Below, piece after piece: positions 33,051 to 37,417 of a stretch of 37,417 bases of DNA. The stretch is taken from assembly GCF_002399615.1 (NCBI RefSeq), contig NZ_DHDZ01000025.1:839-38255 (forward strand). Reading direction: 5' to 3'. Source of the DNA: Pedobacter sp. UBA4863. GTDB taxonomy: Bacteria; Bacteroidota; Bacteroidia; Sphingobacteriales; Sphingobacteriaceae. How positions within the stretch are numbered: the stretch's first letter is position 1; the number at the start of each line of letters is the position of its first letter. The notes beneath the pieces are model-generated. The model did not search any database, was not told the origin of the DNA, and was given only the letters and a program-made list of their open reading frames with translations. Position numbers and translations under genes: made by a program.

Positions 33051-33789
33051 ATTTTTTGGTGTCTGCGTAACCGAAAACTTTTTGTAGCAAACCGGTAGAA
33101 CGGGCGCTAATGTTATCTCTAATTTTTAGTTCTTCTTGTGCTACTTGTACAAACATGCCGCTAATGGCTTTTTCGGCTACGTAATTAGTTAAATTGGTGT
33201 TTACCGGAGTTACTAACGGTAGCCTATTATAGGCTGTTGCAGCATCGCCCCAGTATTTGGTTGCGCCTACTTTGCTTAAACTGTTGCTAATTACTGGCGA
33301 AAATCTCTCCATCAGTTGTGCCGTAGTTACTCTTTTAAAATATTGTGTTGCGGCATCTTTATTTCCTAAAAGGATATTGGTCGCATCGGCAATAGTCATT
33401 TGTTTAATGGCATTTACAAAGATTGGCTTTGCTTCTTTTGCAGCATCTTCTGCCGCACGGTTTAAACTCAAGATTACATTGTCGGCCAACGAATTTAAGC
33501 CTACGCTACGCAAGGTTTTTTCTACCTTTTGGGCTTCGGCGGGGAACAAGATCTTGATGGCCATATTGCCAAAGAAACCATCTTTTGCCGAAAGCTTATC
33601 GGAGCCTGCGGCAGTACCTATTTCTAGTGCTTGCTTTAGGGCATTGCTAATTTCTAAGTTAGTAGGCGTGCCGGTGGCACCTGTTGCAACTTGTCCTAAA
33701 ATGCTGCCAATTTGCTGTTGGCTTTGTACATCGCAGCCGCTTAAAGCTAAGGTGCTTGCAACCATTAATAATAATCCAGTTTTTTTCAC
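33049..33789 (-). CDS. DUF4197 family lipoprotein
   Basis: About 246 residues from a GTG at 33789, read as fMet-KKTGLLLMVASTLALSGC, a clean lipoprotein signal with lipobox LSGC. The frame is open to 33882, but that would put 31 odd residues ahead of the signal and overlap the VWA gene by 56 bases. The mature part has the DUF4197 pattern: ISNALKQALEIG, KILFPAEAQKVEKTLR, LNRAAEDAAKEAKPIF, ATQYFKR. All helical; function unknown in the family. It follows the VWA gene by 37 bases and is probably cotranscribed with it. Confidence 0.88.
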   Translation of the reverse strand: MKKTGLLLMVASTLALSGCDVQSQQQIGSILGQVATGATGTPTNLEISNALKQALEIGTAAGSDKLSAKDGFFGNMAIKILFPAEAQKVEKTLRSVGLNSLADNVILSLNRAAEDAAKEAKPIFVNAIKQMTIADATNILLGNKDAATQYFKRVTTAQLMERFSPVISNSLSKVGATKYWGDAATAYNRLPLVTPVNTNLTNYVAEKAISGMFVQVAQEELKIRDNISARSTGLLQKVFGYADTKK

Positions 33790-33826
33790 TTCTTTTAACG
33801 CTATGGGTAAAGCAATGGGCCGGCAG

Positions 33827-35386
33827 TTACCGTTCGTTGCTGTTGTTGGCAAAATTACGTAAATCTTTTGCCTTGTACGCATCTAATCCAGTATATTTTC
33901 TGGTTAAACGATAAAGCAGTTGATTTAACTTTTCTACTTTATATTGGCCAACGGTAGGTGCTAAGTGCGAGTTGCCAATTCCACTATGATCCGTAATAAA
34001 TACGTAAGTGCCATTTGTACTTAATGCCATGAAACGCATTAAAAACTCGGTAGATTTATCTATGCCACTTGCTACTACCGGAACTAAAATAATGCCTTTT
34101 GCAGCTGCCTCTTTAACTGAGCGCTGTATTCTTTTAATTTTATCTGGTTGATGATGGGGAGGGGCATCTAATATCATGAACATTAATTTTGTGGAATTGG
34201 GTTCACTTGTCCATTGTTGCTGAAATATGGCATTTTCCATCGCCTCGTCAACAGCTTCTTCAAAGTCGCCTCCACCGCTAGCGCTTTGTTTAACGAGGTT
34301 CGCTTTAATTTTTTGCAGGTCTGTGTCAAATCCGAAATCTCTTATTATGTATTCATCTCCGTGATCTCTGTAAAAAACTAATCCAGTACGGGTAATTAAT
34401 CCGTCTTCTCTGTTAAATCTTCCAACAATATCATCAAGCTCTGCTTTAAGATAATTGATTTCATCGCCCATAGAGCCAGTAGCATCAACCATAAACATCA
34501 CATCTAGGTTTTTAATTTTTTGGGCTCCTACATTTAATTTTATATTTAACTGCCTAGGCTGTTGCTCAAAAGTTTTGGTATAAAGAGGCTCGCCATTGGG
34601 AGATGCTACCACAATTTTTATTTCATCATCATTCGGTTGTAATAGCGCTGTCCATAGCTCTGCAATACCGGCATAGTTGCTTTGGGCCTTCCATAGCGCT
34701 TTTCCATTGCTAAAAGCATAAACTTGATAATTTGGAAGTGGAGAATTGTTTTTATCTCTTAAGGTGATTTTAAATCTTTTGCCTGTATTAAATCCCCAGC
34801 TTTGTTGGTAACTAGACCAATCTTGACTATTCATCAACCCTTTCCAGAAGTCCCAGTTTTCCAAATCGTTCCACTCGCCCGCGGTAAGCTGATTAGACTG
34901 AGGCAAATCTTCTCTTCTATCTTTTATGGCTCCCGTACTCGATGTGGATCTGCTTATGTCATCAGCAATTGGAACTCCAGCAACTCGGCCACTTAAGCTT
35001 TCTGTTGAAGCAACTGTAGCAACAGCGCCATTAAGGCTCATTTTTTTCTCTGTTGCATAGTCAACAATAGCAATTTCATGCAAAGCTTTACTGTCATCGG
35101 CTAAACTGATATTGATAAGGTTAGCTTTGCCAATGGTTACTTTTTTGTGCTGAAAACCAATGGAACTTACCATTAAATAGGTATCGGTAGCCGGAATTTT
35201 TAAGAAGTATTTGCCATCGCTTCCAGCCGTTGTATGGGTTTTACTAGGAAAGCTTTGAATGCTGGCATTTGATAAGGCTAAGCCATTGGCGGCGCTAACT
35301 ATTGTGCCCGAAATTTCTCTGGTTGGTGGGGCCTTGTATCCAAAAAACAGGATTAAAGCCATAAAGGAGGTGAGTAAGGTTTTCAT
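33827..35386 (-). CDS. Exported VWA-domain protein with CarboxypepD_reg-like and SusC-like segments
   Basis: 519 residues. Signal sequence at 1-18, a CarboxypepD_reg-like beta-sandwich (24-96), a stretch resembling the beginning of a SusC plug (ALHEIAIVDYATEKK at 101-115, NGAVATV at 119-125, LSGRVAGVPI at 131-140), a conserved middle part with LENWDFWKGLMNS, and a VWA domain from about 295 with MIDAS start DATGS (301-305; Thr in place of the first Ser). The VWA part should bind a metal and a protein partner in the periplasm or at the surface. It is divergent from the ECF sigma gene, whose partner shares its first two modules. Confidence 0.85.
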   Translation of the reverse strand: MKTLLTSFMALILFFGYKAPPTREISGTIVSAANGLALSNASIQSFPSKTHTTAGSDGKYFLKIPATDTYLMVSSIGFQHKKVTIGKANLINISLADDSKALHEIAIVDYATEKKMSLNGAVATVASTESLSGRVAGVPIADDISRSTSSTGAIKDRREDLPQSNQLTAGEWNDLENWDFWKGLMNSQDWSSYQQSWGFNTGKRFKITLRDKNNSPLPNYQVYAFSNGKALWKAQSNYAGIAELWTALLQPNDDEIKIVVASPNGEPLYTKTFEQQPRQLNIKLNVGAQKIKNLDVMFMVDATGSMGDEINYLKAELDDIVGRFNREDGLITRTGLVFYRDHGDEYIIRDFGFDTDLQKIKANLVKQSASGGGDFEEAVDEAMENAIFQQQWTSEPNSTKLMFMILDAPPHHQPDKIKRIQRSVKEAAAKGIILVPVVASGIDKSTEFLMRFMALSTNGTYVFITDHSGIGNSHLAPTVGQYKVEKLNQLLYRLTRKYTGLDAYKAKDLRNFANNSNER

Positions 35387-35525
35387 ATTTCTACTTTTTG
35401 ATGAATGAATATTTGAAAGGCTAGTCTTTCTGACTAATAGCTTCTAGTCTTGCCGGCTTTTTAGAGGGTAGATGTAGCTATTGCTAATTTTCCATACTTG
35501 TCTCGAAAAATATTTTTATACTTGA

Positions 35526-36131
35526 ATGAAATTTAGGCAATTCCACCAGCGTTTGAAGTTTATCAAGAATACAGTTAAGTCAGAAGAAAAGGACGATCTT
35601 TCTTTAGTTGTTGCTTATCAAAAAAGCGGCGATTTAGAGGTGTTGGGCGAACTTTACAATAAATATATGCACTTGGTTTACGGGGTTTGTTTTAGCTACT
35701 TTAAGGATGAAGAACAAAGCAAGGATGCGGTAATGCAAATTTTTGAGGAGCTGATTAAAAAACTGCGTATCCATCAGGTGCAAAATTTTAAAAGTTGGCT
35801 GCATGTACTTACCCGAAACCATTGTTTAATGGCGCTGCGTAAGTCGTCAAAAAATCTAACGGTACCCCTCGAAGATAATTTTGTGGAAAATGACGATTTT
35901 GTGCATCTAGCTATAGACGACACAAAAGAAACACAGTTAACCCTTATGGAAAAGTGTATGGAAAGCCTTTCGGAAGAACAGCGAAAAAGTGTAGATTTAT
36001 TCTATTTACAAGAAAAATGCTACAAAGAAGTTGCCGATATTACTGGTTATGATATGCTAAAAGTGAAAAGCTATATCCAAAATGGGAAACGGAATTTGAA
36101 GATTTGTATAGAAAAGAACAGTGGGCAATAA
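35526..36131 (+). CDS. ECF-type sigma-70 family RNA polymerase sigma factor
   Basis: 201 residues with region 2 (LGELYNKYMHLVYGVCFSYF, then DEEQSKDAVMQIFEELIK; 36-75) that binds core and the -10-like element, and region 4 (LSEEQRKSVDLFYLQEKCYKE with VADITGYDMLKVKSYIQNGK; about 140-185) that reads the upstream element. Regions 1 and 3 are absent, as in ECF factors. The gene overlaps the downstream anti-sigma gene by 11 bases, so the two proteins are made together. The start ATG lies 4 bases after TATACTTG (35514-35521), one base off the -7 consensus. Confidence 0.93.
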   Translation: MKFRQFHQRLKFIKNTVKSEEKDDLSLVVAYQKSGDLEVLGELYNKYMHLVYGVCFSYFKDEEQSKDAVMQIFEELIKKLRIHQVQNFKSWLHVLTRNHCLMALRKSSKNLTVPLEDNFVENDDFVHLAIDDTKETQLTLMEKCMESLSEEQRKSVDLFYLQEKCYKEVADITGYDMLKVKSYIQNGKRNLKICIEKNSGQ

Positions 36132-37401
36132 CGAATGGTTAGATATTGATGTACTGGACGACTACCTAGAAGGGAAGTTAGATGCCGGTATGATGCATAA
36201 GGTAGAGCGAGTATCGCTCGAAGATCCTTTTGTTGCCCAAGCTTTGGCTGGACTAACGGAGGCGAAAAAACGGACGCAAACGCTTTCTATCTTACAAAGA
36301 CAGTTGCATGAGCGCATTGCCGAAAAACCTGTTGAACGTAAAATGTGGCGTATTGCCTCTATGCGTTTAAGTATTGCGGCAACTGCGGCAGTACTTTTTT
36401 TAACGGTTAGCGTATTGTTTTGGATGCGTGAAAATTACCGTCAACAGCAGGCAGAACTAGCGGCCAATAAACCAAAAACCATAGAAATTGCTTTAAAGCC
36501 AGAAGCGAATGCCGTGGCAGTGGCTCCGGTTGATACTGTTATTCGTGCTAAGCCAGCAACTTTGGTTGATGAACAAAAGGTAGCGCAGGCCTTAAATAAA
36601 ACCTTGGCTAAAGGTGGCCAAGCAATTGCCAAAAACAAACGTTCAAAAGAAATAACCAACAATAATTCAGCACGCTATAGTGGTGCAATAGCTAATGATG
36701 TGGTAAATAGCGAAACAACTAATGACCAAAAGGCAATGCGTGGCGTTGCTTTTACAGCACCCAAACCTGTGGCAGAAACTTTATTAGCGAGTGGGTTGCA
36801 AAGCGACAATGCCAAGTTGGTAAAAGGTATTGTTGCCGATGTTAACGGCCAGCCAATTGCAGGAGCTGCCGTACAACTGACAGGTGCCAATTTAAGAACT
36901 ACTACAAATGCAAGTGGAGAGTTTGAGTTGGCGGTTGACAAAGACAGCAATAAAGTAACTTTAGAAGTGGCATCTTTAGGCTTTGCCCGTAAAAATGTAG
37001 CAGTTAAGACGAATGAAAAGCTGGACATTAGGCTACAAGAGGCCAATAACGCATTAAATGAGGTGATGGTTGTTGGTGTTGGCGAAGCGAGGAAGAAAAC
37101 GGCGGTGTCTAGCAAATCGACTATTATAACGGCAAACGAGTTGATTATTGGGGTGCCTGCGATTGGCTGGAAAGCCTACAACGAATATTTAATTAAAAGC
37201 AACAAATTGTACGTTGATGGCACTAAAACCGTTAGGCTAAGCTTTAGTATATCGGCAAACGGTTCGCCAAAAAATATAAAGGTTGAAAAATCGGAAGGGA
37301 AAGCGATGGACGATGAAGCGGTTAGGTTGTTGAAAAATGGTGGGAAATGGAAATTGCCAACGGGCAAGATAACCCAAACATCGATAAGTATTAAGTTTTA
37401 G
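36121..37401 (+). CDS. Membrane-bound anti-sigma-like protein with CarboxypepD_reg-like and TonB C-terminal domains
   Basis: 426 residues from a GTG at 36121 inside the end of the sigma gene. Cytoplasmic part (1-80) with acidic start LDDYLEGKLDAG, as in Bacteroidota anti-sigma factors; one membrane helix (82-102); a periplasmic Ala/Lys-rich stalk; a CarboxypepD_reg-like domain (233-306); a SusC-like plug-start motif ALNEVMVVGVGEARKK (311-326); and a TonB C-terminal domain (about 352-426; AMDDEAVRLLKNGGKWKLP). It should hold the sigma factor at the membrane and sense a periplasmic or outer-membrane signal. It lacks the zinc-binding HxxxCxxC of ZAS anti-sigma factors. Confidence 0.85.
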   Translation: MGNNEWLDIDVLDDYLEGKLDAGMMHKVERVSLEDPFVAQALAGLTEAKKRTQTLSILQRQLHERIAEKPVERKMWRIASMRLSIAATAAVLFLTVSVLFWMRENYRQQQAELAANKPKTIEIALKPEANAVAVAPVDTVIRAKPATLVDEQKVAQALNKTLAKGGQAIAKNKRSKEITNNNSARYSGAIANDVVNSETTNDQKAMRGVAFTAPKPVAETLLASGLQSDNAKLVKGIVADVNGQPIAGAAVQLTGANLRTTTNASGEFELAVDKDSNKVTLEVASLGFARKNVAVKTNEKLDIRLQEANNALNEVMVVGVGEARKKTAVSSKSTIITANELIIGVPAIGWKAYNEYLIKSNKLYVDGTKTVRLSFSISANGSPKNIKVEKSEGKAMDDEAVRLLKNGGKWKLPTGKITQTSISIKF

Positions 37402-37417
37402 AAACTGTTTAAATTTC

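Noticed and set aside
33257..33862. 201-codon frame antisense to the DUF4197 gene
   Set aside because: The minus-strand frame is a recognisable family with a lipoprotein signal; the plus-strand frame is its mirror.
33790..33882. Longer start of the DUF4197 gene
   Set aside because: It would place 31 residues before the lipoprotein signal and overlap the VWA gene by 56 bases.

Overview
The window comes from a Bacteroidota chromosome, most likely a Sphingobacteriaceae (Pedobacter-like) species. The indications are AT-rich DNA, promoters with the phylum-specific -7 element TAnnTTTG instead of TATAAT, few Shine-Dalgarno sites, lipoprotein-rich envelope genes, and typical families of the phylum: GLPGLI, CarboxypepD_reg-like domains, DUF3127, DUF4197, HTH-tailed PIF1-like helicase, ECF sigma with a membrane anti-sigma. 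The assignment to family level is inference; no rRNA is present.

Left edge (1-1300): the 5' third of a type II-C cas9 runs off the window on the minus strand. Divergent from it lie two tracrRNA-like units on the plus strand. They share an exact 16-base anti-repeat/nexus block, but each has its own promoter region, nexus loop and rho-independent terminator. No CRISPR array is visible; it and cas1/cas2 should lie to the left. This duplicated tracrRNA is the most unusual element of the window.

1303-8561: nicotinamide riboside uptake and salvage (pnuC and a NadR-type kinase, overlapping), then a minus-strand phosphate block (PiT transporter, DUF47/PhoU-like partner, PhoR-like sensor kinase). The DUF47 gene and the kinase gene are preceded by the same promoter design, TTAAC-N6-TTAAC-N10-(-7 element), a probable Pho box. 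Behind them stand a paired DNA-repair-type radical SAM protein and its DUF4130 partner, and an HD phosphohydrolase.

8810-21691: an N-formylglutamate-amidohydrolase-like lipoprotein, a small Xre regulator, a THUMP-type RNA methyltransferase divergent from a DUF3127 protein, a two-component system (kinase and OmpR-type regulator), and convergent to it a GLPGLI protein with its outer-membrane beta-barrel partner; then a PIF1-like helicase. Tandem TGTTAAA repeats with a 9-10 bp period lie upstream of the two-component system, upstream of the barrel gene and between dapF and degP, suggesting one regulon for envelope homeostasis.

21764-30368: a complete RND efflux operon (tetR, membrane fusion protein, permease, outer-membrane factor) with a TetR-type operator, followed by a BASS-family transporter, a GC-rich palindromic repeat and dapF. 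30565-33048: a DegP/HtrA protease and a 0.9-kb gene-free stretch with several hairpins and a bidirectional terminator that may hold a small RNA. 33049-37401: a DUF4197 lipoprotein and a VWA protein, divergent from an ECF sigma factor and a membrane-spanning anti-sigma protein ending in a TonB C-terminal domain. The VWA protein and the anti-sigma protein both carry a CarboxypepD_reg-like domain followed by a SusC-like plug-start motif, which ties the two divergent units together.
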